DNA of 17,297 nt. Source: JARRQB01 sp965368585 (GTDB taxonomy: Bacteria > Pseudomonadota > Gammaproteobacteria > Chromatiales > Chromatiaceae). The stretch is from NCBI GenBank assembly GCA_965368585.1, contig CBDUNM010000112.1:1-17297 (forward strand), read 5' to 3'. The translations under genes were made by a program, and so were the position numbers. The notes below the pieces were generated by a model. That model was not told the DNA's origin. It saw only the letters and a list, made by a program, of their open reading frames with translations, and made no database searches. Positions 7,572-15,766 of the stretch are shown here, one piece after another (position 1 is the first letter of the stretch; each line of letters starts with the position of its first letter).

Positions 7572-8759
7572 ATGAATAACGACTTTTCGCCGATAGCTGA
7601 ATCCCGCTCGCTGCGCAGTGCCGTGGTGAGCGATCTTTCGACCGTATCGGCCGACGAATGGAATTCCTTAGTCCCGGCGGACTATCCGTTTCTGCGCTTT
7701 GCCTTCCTGCGTGCGCTGGAACGCCAGCACTGCCTGGGCGAACGATACGGCTGGCTGCCGCAGCACATACTGCTGCGCGACGACGCGGGCGCGCTGCACG
7801 GAGCCGTGCCGCTTTATTTGAAGTTCAATTCCTACGGCGAATTCGTTTTCGACTGGTCTTGGGCGGATGCCTACGAACGCGCCGGCCGGCGCTACTACCC
7901 GAAGCTGGTGAGCGCTTCACCCTATACCCCGGCGACCGGCCCGAAAGTGTTGACAGCGCGCGGCGCGCCGGGAGCAGTGCGGGAGCAACTCGTTCAAGCG
8001 GCTACGGCGCACGCCATCCAGCTCGGCGTTTCGTCCCTGCACTGGCTGTTTACCCCGGAATCGGACACCGCCCTGTTGGAAAACCAGGGTTTCATGCGCC
8101 GGACGGGGTGCCAGTTCCACTGGCAGAACCGGGACTACGTCAGCTTTGACGATTTCATCCTCAGCTTCAACTCGGCCAAGCGCAAAAACGTACGCCGCGA
8201 GCGCCGCAGGATTTCCGAACAGGGAATTCGCCTGCGACGGGTCAACGGGCGGAATGCGACCGAAGCGGAATGGGCGACCTTTCACGCGCTGTACGAATCC
8301 ACGTTCGACAAACGCGGCGGCATACCGACCTTGAGCAAGGCGTTCTTTCTGGAACTGGCAGAGCAGGACCCTGACAGCGTATTGCTGGTACTGGCGTACG
8401 ACGGCGCGGATATCGTGGCAGCGGCGTTCGATCTGGTGGGCGCCAACAGCCTTTACGGACGCCATTGGGGTTGTTTCGCGGACTATCACAGCCTCCACTT
8501 CGAGGCCTGCTATTACCAAGGGCTCGACTACTGCATCGAGAACGGCTTGCGGCGCTTCGAGCCGGGTGCGCAGGGAGAACATAAAATCAGCCGCGGATTT
8601 CTACCCACACCGACCGCGTCCGCCCACTGGCTGGCGGACCGTGAGTTCAGCCACGCCATCGAACGTTTTCTGGGCGCCGAAGCCCAGCACATGGCGGAGT
8701 ATATCGACGAGATGAGCACCCATAGCCCCTATCGGAAAAGCGATGATCTACCTGCTTGA
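7572..8759 (+). CDS. COG3146/DUF482 FemAB-like (GNAT-fold) protein
   Basis: The 395-residue protein belongs to the COG3146 family, often labelled peptidoglycan biosynthesis protein or GNAT N-acetyltransferase; its reaction is not established. Hallmarks are FVFDWSWADAYER (91-103), PKLVSASPYTPATGPKVL (110-127), the basic FNSAKRKNVRRERR (199-212), YGRHWGC (295-301) and EACYYQGLDYCIENGL (311-326) followed by RRFEPGAQGEHKISRGF (327-343). The last block is the most typical of the family. The frame opens at TTG 7488, but MNNDFSPIAE at ATG 7572 is a better start: GGAA lies upstream and the preceding 28 residues show no family features. It overlaps aat by 17 nt and is probably translationally coupled to it. 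FemABX relatives transfer amino acids from aminoacyl-tRNA. Whether this family does so is unknown. Confidence 0.88.
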   Translation: MNNDFSPIAESRSLRSAVVSDLSTVSADEWNSLVPADYPFLRFAFLRALERQHCLGERYGWLPQHILLRDDAGALHGAVPLYLKFNSYGEFVFDWSWADAYERAGRRYYPKLVSASPYTPATGPKVLTARGAPGAVREQLVQAATAHAIQLGVSSLHWLFTPESDTALLENQGFMRRTGCQFHWQNRDYVSFDDFILSFNSAKRKNVRRERRRISEQGIRLRRVNGRNATEAEWATFHALYESTFDKRGGIPTLSKAFFLELAEQDPDSVLLVLAYDGADIVAAAFDLVGANSLYGRHWGCFADYHSLHFEACYYQGLDYCIENGLRRFEPGAQGEHKISRGFLPTPTASAHWLADREFSHAIERFLGAEAQHMAEYIDEMSTHSPYRKSDDLPA

Positions 8760-9471
8760 CCGGGACAAGCCCGACGCCCGGTTTCCCGACCCCGCCGAGG
8801 CGGAACAAGACCCCAACGGTCTGCTCGCCATCGGCGGCGACCTGTCCAGCGAGCGCCTGCTGATGGCGTACCGGCGCGGCGTGTTTCCCTGGTTTTCGAC
8901 CGGCCAGCCCCTGCTATGGTGGTCTCCGGACCCACGTATGGTGTTGTTCCCCGAAGATCTGCGCATCTCACGTAGCCTGCGTAAATCGATACGACGCAAG
9001 GGTTACGAGGTCTCGATGGACCAGGCCTTCGACCGGGTCATCGATGCCTGCGCACAGCCGCGCGCCGACGAATCCGGTACCTGGCTGGTGCCTGAAATGA
9101 TCGAGGCATATCGCAATCTCCATCGCCTGGGATACGCGCATTCCGTGGAAACCTGGCTGGATGGGCATCTGGTGGGCGGCCTGTACGGCATCGCCGTCGG
9201 CAGAATCTTCTTCGGTGAATCGATGTTCACCCGCGCCACCGACGCGTCCAAGGTTGCCTTGGTGTTCCTCCTAAACTGCATGACGCGCTGGGACCTCGAA
9301 CTGGTCGACTGTCAGGTCTACACCGAGCACCTGGAGACCCTGGGCGCCAAGCAAATTCCGCGTACCGAATTCCAACGCATCGTCGAAACCGAAACCATGC
9401 AATCGGCGCGCGCTATCCGCTGGGACATCCAGCGCTCACCGATCGTGCAGCGGTATGAATCCGGTCGCTGA
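8743..9471 (+). CDS. aat: Leucyl/phenylalanyl-tRNA--protein transferase
   Basis: Aat transfers Leu or Phe from charged tRNA to N-terminal Lys or Arg, creating destabilising residues that ClpS recognises. The 242-residue product has all family blocks: GLLAIGGDLS (26-35), LLMAYRRGVFPWF (39-51), LLWWSPDPRMVL (57-68), TWLVPEMIEAYRNLHRLGYA (113-132), GLYGIAVGRIFFGESMF (146-162) and DCQVYTEHLETLGA (189-202). The glutamate in FFGES (E159) corresponds to the catalytic-site Glu of the E. coli enzyme. GGAA lies five bases before the ATG at 8743. The gene overlaps the FemAB-like gene upstream by 17 nt and bpt downstream by 17 nt, so the three are likely a coupled translation unit. infA follows, as in E. 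coli, but with bpt inserted between them. Confidence 0.97.
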   Translation: MIYLLDRDKPDARFPDPAEAEQDPNGLLAIGGDLSSERLLMAYRRGVFPWFSTGQPLLWWSPDPRMVLFPEDLRISRSLRKSIRRKGYEVSMDQAFDRVIDACAQPRADESGTWLVPEMIEAYRNLHRLGYAHSVETWLDGHLVGGLYGIAVGRIFFGESMFTRATDASKVALVFLLNCMTRWDLELVDCQVYTEHLETLGAKQIPRTEFQRIVETETMQSARAIRWDIQRSPIVQRYESGR

Positions 9472-10198
9472 AGAACTGCGTCGCCTCGATCTGTTTCGCA
9501 GCATCGGCCATCCGTGCAGCTATCTGCCAGGCCGGGAGGCGTCGTCCGTGATCGTCGACCCCTCGGCACAGCTTTCGCCCGGTGCCTACGCCGCATTGCT
9601 GGCGCAGGGGTTTCGCCGCAGCGGCAACCACGTCTACCGTCCCTGGTGTCGGAATTGCCGCCAATGCGTACCGGTTCGCCTTCCCGTGGCCGACTTCAAA
9701 CCCGCCCGCCGGCAACGGCGTACCTGGCGCAGGAACAGGGACCTCGTCGTCAACCCGGTGGAAGCGCGCTTCGATCCCGAGCACTACCGGCTCTATCGTC
9801 GCTACATGTCGACCCGTCACGCCGGCGGAGAGATGGACAATGCGAGCGCGGCCGATTACTCGCAGTTTTTGACGTCTGACTGGGCCGACACGGTATTTAT
9901 CGAACTAAGGCTGAACGATTGTCTGGCGGCTGTCGCCGCGACGGACGTCTTGCCCGACAGCCTGTCTGCCGTGTACACCTTTTTCGACCCCGATCTGGCC
10001 ACCCGGTCTCTGGGTGTGCAGGGCGTGTTGCAGCAGATCGCATTGGCCAGCGCACAAGGACTGGAGTGGCTCTACATGGGATATTGGATTGAGCCGTGCC
10101 GTAAAATGAGCTACAAAGCCGACTATCGGCCTTTGGAGGCCTTCTGGGACGGCGCTTGGCGCCGCTTCGAGCCCGGCGCGCAGATCGAACTGGTCTGA
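9455..10198 (+). CDS. bpt: Aspartate/glutamate leucyltransferase (Bpt, ATE-like)
   Basis: Bpt transfers Leu from Leu-tRNA to proteins with N-terminal Asp or Glu, giving a primary destabilising residue. The 247-residue product has the ATE N-terminal block with CSYLPGREA (21-29) and a Cys cluster, C65, C68 and C71, in CRNCRQCVPVRLPV. The C-terminal GNAT-like half carries TDVLPDSLSAVYTFFDPDL (163-181), RSLGVQG (184-190) and LYMGYWIEPCRKMSYKADYRPLE (206-228). The fusion of ATE-type motifs with leucyl specificity is established for the Vibrio Bpt group. The C-terminus carries an extra RRFEPGAQIELV after the usual end; the first eight residues also occur in the FemAB-like protein of the same operon. 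The start at ATG 9455 overlaps aat by 17 nt. E. coli lacks this gene. Confidence 0.94.
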   Translation: MNPVAEELRRLDLFRSIGHPCSYLPGREASSVIVDPSAQLSPGAYAALLAQGFRRSGNHVYRPWCRNCRQCVPVRLPVADFKPARRQRRTWRRNRDLVVNPVEARFDPEHYRLYRRYMSTRHAGGEMDNASAADYSQFLTSDWADTVFIELRLNDCLAAVAATDVLPDSLSAVYTFFDPDLATRSLGVQGVLQQIALASAQGLEWLYMGYWIEPCRKMSYKADYRPLEAFWDGAWRRFEPGAQIELV

Positions 10199-10218
10199 CA
10201 CGTGATGTTTGATTCCAC

Positions 10219-10254
10219 TGCCTTTCCGCTCGGCCCGGTGTTATAATTCGCGCC
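10219..10254 (+). promoter_or_regulatory. Promoter upstream of infA
   Basis: A perfect TATAAT lies at 10242-10247, followed by a GC-rich discriminator (TTCGCGCCC) of the kind linked to stringent control. At 17 bp upstream the -35 region is TGCCTT (10219-10224), a poor match, so an extended or activator-aided promoter is possible. Transcription starting near 10254 would give infA a leader of about 50 nt and let it be expressed independently of bpt. Confidence 0.6.
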
Positions 10255-10305
10255 CAAAATCGAGGCGCTCAACAATCTGCCGACCGCAGTGCAATCAAGG
10301 TATTT

Positions 10306-10524
10306 ATGGCTAAAGAAGACGTAATTGAAATGGAAGGCACGGTGACCGACACCCTGCCCAACACCATGTTCCGGGTGGAGCTGGAGAATGGTCACGTCGT
10401 GACCGCGCATATCTCCGGGAAAATGCGCAAACATTACATACGCATTTTGACGGGTGATAAAGTCAAGGTGGAACTCACGCCCTATGACTTGACCAAAGGT
10501 CGTATCACCTACCGGGAACGCTAA
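10306..10524 (+). CDS. infA: Translation initiation factor IF-1
   Basis: IF-1 binds the ribosomal A site during initiation. The 72-residue product is full length and nearly canonical: MAKEDVIEMEGTVTDTLPN at the start, FRVELENGHVVTAHISGKM in the S1-like OB fold, RKHYIRILTGDKVKVELTPY, and the RGRITYRER-type end (here KGRITYRER). An AAGG ribosome site lies six bases before the ATG. It sits 107 nt after bpt behind its own promoter and converges on clpA. The aat-infA-clpA order is conserved in E. coli. Confidence 0.98.
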   Translation: MAKEDVIEMEGTVTDTLPNTMFRVELENGHVVTAHISGKMRKHYIRILTGDKVKVELTPYDLTKGRITYRER

Positions 10525-10571
10525 CGCGTCTAAACCGACGCTCCGTTCCGGGTGCGGCATCACTTTAAGTT

Positions 10572-12833
10572 CTAGTGAACCACGGCGCGGCCTTCCAGCT
10601 CGAATTCGAGTTCACCACCCGCGACCGTCACATGCACTTCGCCGCCGTTTGACAATTCCCCGAACAATAACGCCTCCGCCAGATTTTTCTTGATCTTTTC
10701 CTGAATCAGGCGGGCCATGGGGCGGGCACCCATTTTAGGATCGTAACCGCGCTCGGCCAACCAACTGCGGGCTTCCGGTGAGACGCTGATCGTCACGTTC
10801 TTCTCCGCCAGTTGACCTTCGAGCTCGAACAGGAACTTGTCCACCACGTTGCCGATGGTCGCTGGCGTCAAGGCATCGAATTGAATGATGGCGTCCAACC
10901 GATTGCGGAACTCCGGCGAAAACTGCTTCCGAATCACTTCCATACCGTCACTGCTGTGGTCCTGTGCCGTAAAACCGATCGACGGCCGGTTCATTTCCGA
11001 GGCACCGGCATTCGTCGTCATGACGATAATGACGTTTCTGAAATCGGCTTTTCGTCCATTGTTGTCGGTCAGCGTGCCGTGATCCATGACCTGCAGCAGC
11101 AGGTTGAACACATCGGGGTGGGCCTTCTCTATCTCATCCAGCAACAGCACCGAATGCGGGTGCTTGTTGATTTCTTCGGTCAGCAAACCACCCTGGTCGA
11201 ATCCGACATAGCCGGGCGGCGCCCCGATCAGGCGCGAAACGGTGTGTCGTTCCATATACTCCGACATGTCGAAGCGGATCATCTCCAGATTAAGAATACG
11301 CGCCAGCTGACGGGTGACCTCGGTCTTGCCGACGCCGGTGGGGCCAGCGAACAGAAAGGAGCCGACCGGCTTCTGCTCATTGCCCAATCCGGCGCGGCTC
11401 ATGCGAATGGCGGAAGACAGGGCCTCGATCGCCGGATCCTGGCCGAACACCACCATTTTCAGGTCGCGCGACAGTGTTTTAAGCGACTCGGTATCCGATG
11501 CCGATACCCGCCGCGGCGGTATGCGCGCGATTTTCGCGACAATGTTCTCGATGTCCGCGACGCCTACCGTTTTCTTGCGCTTGGACGCAGGCTGCAACTG
11601 CACCGCAGCGCCGGCTTCGTCTATAACGTCGATGGCCTTGTCGGGCAGATGCCGATCGTTGATGTATTTGTCCGCCAGCTCAGCCGCCGTCCGCAACGCC
11701 TTGGCGGAGTACTTGATCTTGTGGTGGTCCTCAAATCGGCTCTTGAGGCCCTTGAGTATCTGGATCGTTTCTTCCACCGACGGTTCGTTGATGTCGATTT
11801 TCTGGAAACGCCGCGCCAAGGCGCGATCCTTTTCGAAGATACCGCGGAATTCCTGATAGGTCGTCGAACCGATACAGCGCAACTCACCCGACGCCAACAC
11901 GGGCTTGATCAGATTCGACGCATCCATGACGCCACCGGACGCGGCTCCCGCGCCGATCACGGTGTGTATCTCGTCGATGAACAAAACGGCATCTGGGTCG
12001 CTTTTCAACTGAGCCAAGACGGCTTTCAGGCGTTTCTCGAAATCACCGCGATATTTGGTGCCAGCGACCAGACCGCCGAGATCGAGGGCATAGATGGTAC
12101 TGTCCGCCAGGACCTCGGGCACTTCACCGTCGACAATTTTCTTCGCCAACCCCTCGGCAATCGCTGTCTTGCCGACGCCGGCCTCGCCGACCAGCAATGG
12201 ATTGTTCTTGCGGCGACGACAGAGAATCTGCACTGTGCGTTCCAATTCGAGCTGGCGTCCGATGAGCGGATCAATCTTCCCCGCCGTGGCCATATCGTTG
12301 AGGTTGGACGCGTAAGTCTCCAGCGCCGAGGACGACTGGCTTTCGTCCGCGGGCGTGTCGGTCGATGCGGGCTCACCCGGGTTTTGCTCTCCGTCCATGG
12401 GCACCTTGGAGATTCCGTGTGAGATGTAGTTCACGATGTCCAACCGCGTCACATCCTGCTGATCGAGAAAATAGACCGCTTGCGATTCCTGCTCGCTGAA
12501 GATCGCGACCAGTACGTTGGCGCCCGTCACTTCCTTTTTACCCGACGACTGCACGTGAAACACCGCCCGCTGCAGTACCCGCTGAAATCCCAGGGTTGGT
12601 TGGGTTTCGCGCTCCTCGTTGTCGGCAATCACCGGCGTGGTTTCTTCAATAAAACCGTCGACGTCCCGACGCAAGCGGTCCATATCAACGCCGCAGGCAC
12701 GCAGCACTTCGGCGGCGGCGGGATTGTCCAACAACGCCAACAACAAGTGTTCGATCGTCATGAACTCATGTTTTTTGTCACGCGCGACCTTGAAGGCTTG
12801 ATTCAACGTGAGTTCGAGTTCTTTGCTTAACAT
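10572..12833 (-). CDS. clpA: ATP-dependent Clp protease ATP-binding subunit ClpA
   Basis: ClpA is the double-ring AAA+ unfoldase that feeds ClpP and receives N-degron substrates from ClpS. The 753 residues comprise a ClpS-binding Clp-N domain (about 1-142), an acidic/serine-rich linker (about 145-170), D1 with Walker A GEAGVGKT (216-223) and Walker B VLFIDEIH (283-290), and D2 with Walker A GPTGVGKT (497-504) and Walker B VLLLDEIE (562-569). The ClpP-docking loop reads SIGF (618-621), where E. coli ClpA has IGL. There is no coiled-coil middle domain, which excludes ClpB. A GGAG lies about 8 nt before the ATG at 12833. The gene follows clpS after 71 nt, as in E. coli. No clpP is in the window. 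Confidence 0.98.
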   Translation of the reverse strand: MLSKELELTLNQAFKVARDKKHEFMTIEHLLLALLDNPAAAEVLRACGVDMDRLRRDVDGFIEETTPVIADNEERETQPTLGFQRVLQRAVFHVQSSGKKEVTGANVLVAIFSEQESQAVYFLDQQDVTRLDIVNYISHGISKVPMDGEQNPGEPASTDTPADESQSSSALETYASNLNDMATAGKIDPLIGRQLELERTVQILCRRRKNNPLLVGEAGVGKTAIAEGLAKKIVDGEVPEVLADSTIYALDLGGLVAGTKYRGDFEKRLKAVLAQLKSDPDAVLFIDEIHTVIGAGAASGGVMDASNLIKPVLASGELRCIGSTTYQEFRGIFEKDRALARRFQKIDINEPSVEETIQILKGLKSRFEDHHKIKYSAKALRTAAELADKYINDRHLPDKAIDVIDEAGAAVQLQPASKRKKTVGVADIENIVAKIARIPPRRVSASDTESLKTLSRDLKMVVFGQDPAIEALSSAIRMSRAGLGNEQKPVGSFLFAGPTGVGKTEVTRQLARILNLEMIRFDMSEYMERHTVSRLIGAPPGYVGFDQGGLLTEEINKHPHSVLLLDEIEKAHPDVFNLLLQVMDHGTLTDNNGRKADFRNVIIVMTTNAGASEMNRPSIGFTAQDHSSDGMEVIRKQFSPEFRNRLDAIIQFDALTPATIGNVVDKFLFELEGQLAEKNVTISVSPEARSWLAERGYDPKMGARPMARLIQEKIKKNLAEALLFGELSNGGEVHVTVAGGELEFELEGRAVVH

Positions 12834-12904
12834 CTAACCTACTCCGACCAACGAGATCGTTTGTAAAAGCTGCCTAAACATGCCCGGCTCCACCTAAGCG
12901 TAGA

Positions 12905-13228
12905 TTACGCCTCTTCCATTGCACACAGTAGCGGATGTTGGTGCGAACGGGCGAAATCGTTCACCTGGGCAACCTTGGTTTCAGCCACGTCTTTGGTGTA
13001 AACACCGCACACGCCGACGCCCCGGGTGTGTACGTGCAACATGACCTGGGTCGCTTTTTCCCGGTTCATGCTGAAAAAATGCTCGAGCACCTGGACGACG
13101 AACTCCATAGGTGTGTAATCGTCATTCAAGAGAATGACTTTATACAACGGCGGCCGTTTAAGTTTCGGCCGCGCCTCCTGGATCGCGAGACCGTGGTCGT
13201 CGTCGCCGGTTTGCTCTCTGTCGCTCAT
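12905..13228 (-). CDS. clpS: ClpS, N-degron adaptor for ClpAP
   Basis: ClpS binds proteins with N-terminal Leu, Phe, Tyr or Trp and delivers them to ClpA. The 107-residue product has a flexible, charged N-terminal extension (1-25) and then the core YKVILLNDDYTPMEFVVQVL (29-48). The pocket residues are all present: N35, D36, D37, M41 and H67 (in MLHVH). The C-terminal GVCGVYTKDVAETKVAQVN block and the HPLLCAMEEA ending match the family. It lies first in the clpS-clpA pair, divergent from the cspD-type gene, which is the E. coli arrangement. I could not find a convincing promoter by eye. Confidence 0.97.
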   Translation of the reverse strand: MSDREQTGDDDHGLAIQEARPKLKRPPLYKVILLNDDYTPMEFVVQVLEHFFSMNREKATQVMLHVHTRGVGVCGVYTKDVAETKVAQVNDFARSHQHPLLCAMEEA

Positions 13229-13365
13229 GGGTGCTACTAAGTCTAGATCACGTATCGAACGCCGATAGTCTTGCCGTATATGTTATCAACGAGCGGGGCG
13301 AAATGCCGGTTATTACAATAAATTCGAACATACTGATTTGCTTGATTATTTACAGACGAACGATT

Positions 13366-13393
13366 TTGACCATACGAAAGTTCCGGCTATACT
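13366..13393 (+). promoter_or_regulatory. Promoter of the cspD-type cold-shock gene
   Basis: TTGACC (13366-13371) and TATACT (13388-13393) are separated by 16 bp, five of six consensus bases each. AT-rich DNA lies upstream. Transcription would start near 13400, giving a leader of about 110 nt before the ATG at 13510. Long leaders are typical of cold-shock mRNAs. Confidence 0.65.
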
Positions 13394-13509
13394 TCCTGAC
13401 TTACGGGGGCCGCGAAAAAGGACCTGTAAACGCAAAGTGGCGCGACCTCTGTTCCTGCGTATTCACATAAGACAACACATCTACTGAAAGTTGACTTGGA
13501 GGACTTTGC

Positions 13510-13719
13510 ATGCATACCGGTATTGTAAAATGGTTCAACAATGCCAAAGGCTATGGATTCGTTACGCCGGACGACGGCGAGAACGACATTTTCGTACATT
13601 TCTCAGCTATCGACATGGAAGGCTATAAAACTCTCAAAGAAGGACAACGGGTCGAGTTTGAAGTTCAACAGGGTCCCAAGGGACTCCATGCCCAGCATCT
13701 TCACTACGCTAACGCGTAA
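13510..13719 (+). CDS. cspD: Cold-shock domain protein, CspD type
   Basis: A 69-residue cold-shock domain protein that should bind single-stranded nucleic acid. RNP1 is visible as KGYGFV (residues 13-18) and RNP2 as IFVHFS (27-32). The MHTGIVKWFNNAKGYGFVTP start and EGYKTLKEGQRVEFEVQQGPKG segment fit CspD rather than CspA. A strong GGAGG (13498-13502) lies 7 nt before the ATG. It is divergent from clpS, as cspD is in E. coli, which supports the name. E. coli CspD inhibits replication in stationary phase; whether that applies here is inference. A strong hairpin terminator follows. Confidence 0.92.
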   Translation: MHTGIVKWFNNAKGYGFVTPDDGENDIFVHFSAIDMEGYKTLKEGQRVEFEVQQGPKGLHAQHLHYANA

Positions 13720-13774
13720 TTACCCGCTCGAATAACTAAAAAATTACACGATCGTTGCCGGAAAATCCGGGATG

Positions 13775-13798
13775 AAAGCCTGCCTCACGGCAGGCTTT
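13775..13798. terminator. Bidirectional hairpin terminator shared by cspD and icd
   Basis: A perfect 10-bp stem, AAAGCCTGCC (13775-13784) and GGCAGGCTTT (13789-13798), closes a TCAC loop. TTTT ends the right arm on the plus strand, and the opposite strand likewise ends in a T-rich tract. The hairpin sits 55 nt after the cspD stop and about 20 nt after the icd stop on the other strand. It can therefore end both convergent transcripts. Confidence 0.88.
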
Positions 13799-13818
13799 TC
13801 TCTGTCGGCAGCCGCTCC

Positions 13819-15075
<1,257 letters not shown>

Positions 15076-15095
15076 AAACGGTCTCAGCCTTCTGA

Positions 15096-15123
15096 TTGAA
15101 TCGGGATCGAAACCGCTTATACT
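15096..15123 (+). promoter_or_regulatory. Candidate promoter for the nudJ-mnmA run
   Basis: TTGAAT (15096-15101) and TATACT (15118-15123) are spaced by 16 bp on the plus strand. It lies in the divergent icd-nudJ gap and would give a leader of about 160 nt before the nudJ ATG. It must overlap the minus-strand icd promoter region, for which I could not fix clear boxes. Confidence 0.45.
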
Positions 15124-15292
15124 AGCATCGATTTTTCGCCAAGTTTAGGAATATGCCGTCGCACGGAGTTTGATACTGGTTATTACCGTCTGTGCGCCGC
15201 GGACCTTGGGTGGGGTCAAGGTTGCGGCCGGGATAAACTCGGTGAGACCCAACAAAGTCACCGCGCGTAGCACGAGCAAAAGCATCCGCATC

Positions 15293-15760
15293 ATGACCTG
15301 GACTCCTCGCGTCACCGTCGCCGCCGTTATCGTCCGCGACCAGCGTTTTCTTATGGTCGAGGAGTACGTCGAGGGAAAACTCGTACTCAACCAACCGGCC
15401 GGTCACCTGGAAAGTGGTGAAAGCCTGGTCAATGCCGTGCGACGCGAGGTGTTGGAGGAAACCGCGTGCAACTTCGAAGCCGAGGGTCTGGTCGGCATTT
15501 ACCGATGGCAGGTGCCACATCGTGAGCAAACTTATTTGCGCTTCTGCTTCGCCGGCAGCGTCGGCGAACCGCTGCCCGGCCGAACCCTGGATGCCGACAT
15601 TACCGCCGCGATCTGGCTCAGCGCCACCGAAATCCGTGAGCGGAATGACCAGCTACGCAGTCCACTCGTGGCAAGGTGTGTCAGCGATTTTCTGACCGGA
15701 CCGCTTACCCCGCTCGACGCCATTCGGGAGGTGTCCTCGGGTGGTGTCCCGAGGTGGTGA
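15293..15760 (+). CDS. nudJ: Nudix hydrolase, NudJ-type phosphatase
   Basis: E. coli NudJ hydrolyses thiamine pyrophosphate derivatives and nucleoside di- and triphosphates. From ATG 15293 the product has 155 residues (E. coli 153) and starts MTWTPRVTVAAVIVRDQRFLMVEE, closely parallel to E. coli MFKPHVTVACVVH. The Nudix box runs from G37 (GHLESGES) through RREVLEETACN, with E52, E55 and E56 for metal binding. The glycine that normally follows EEx is replaced by A58. LNQPAGHLE and LRSPLVA are NudJ signatures. The frame extends upstream to 15170, but those 41 residues lack family features and overlap the likely leader. The ribosome site is weak. The next gene starts 6 nt after the stop, then mnmA, matching the E. 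coli nudJ-mnmA neighbourhood with one extra gene. Confidence 0.92.
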   Translation: MTWTPRVTVAAVIVRDQRFLMVEEYVEGKLVLNQPAGHLESGESLVNAVRREVLEETACNFEAEGLVGIYRWQVPHREQTYLRFCFAGSVGEPLPGRTLDADITAAIWLSATEIRERNDQLRSPLVARCVSDFLTGPLTPLDAIREVSSGGVPRW

Positions 15761-15766
15761 GCTCGC

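Noticed and set aside
10511..10553. Inverted repeat ACCGGGAACG / CGTTCCGGGT between infA and clpA
   Set aside because: One internal mismatch, a loop of 23 nt, overlap with the infA coding end and no U tract make it a poor terminator.
10812..12422. 536-codon plus-strand open frame opposite clpA
   Set aside because: Antisense shadow of ClpA, with composition typical of a reversed GC-biased gene and no recognisable motif or ribosome site.
13231..13470. 79-codon open frame before the cspD-type gene
   Set aside because: It spans the AT-rich promoter region and cspD leader, and its sequence has no protein family features.
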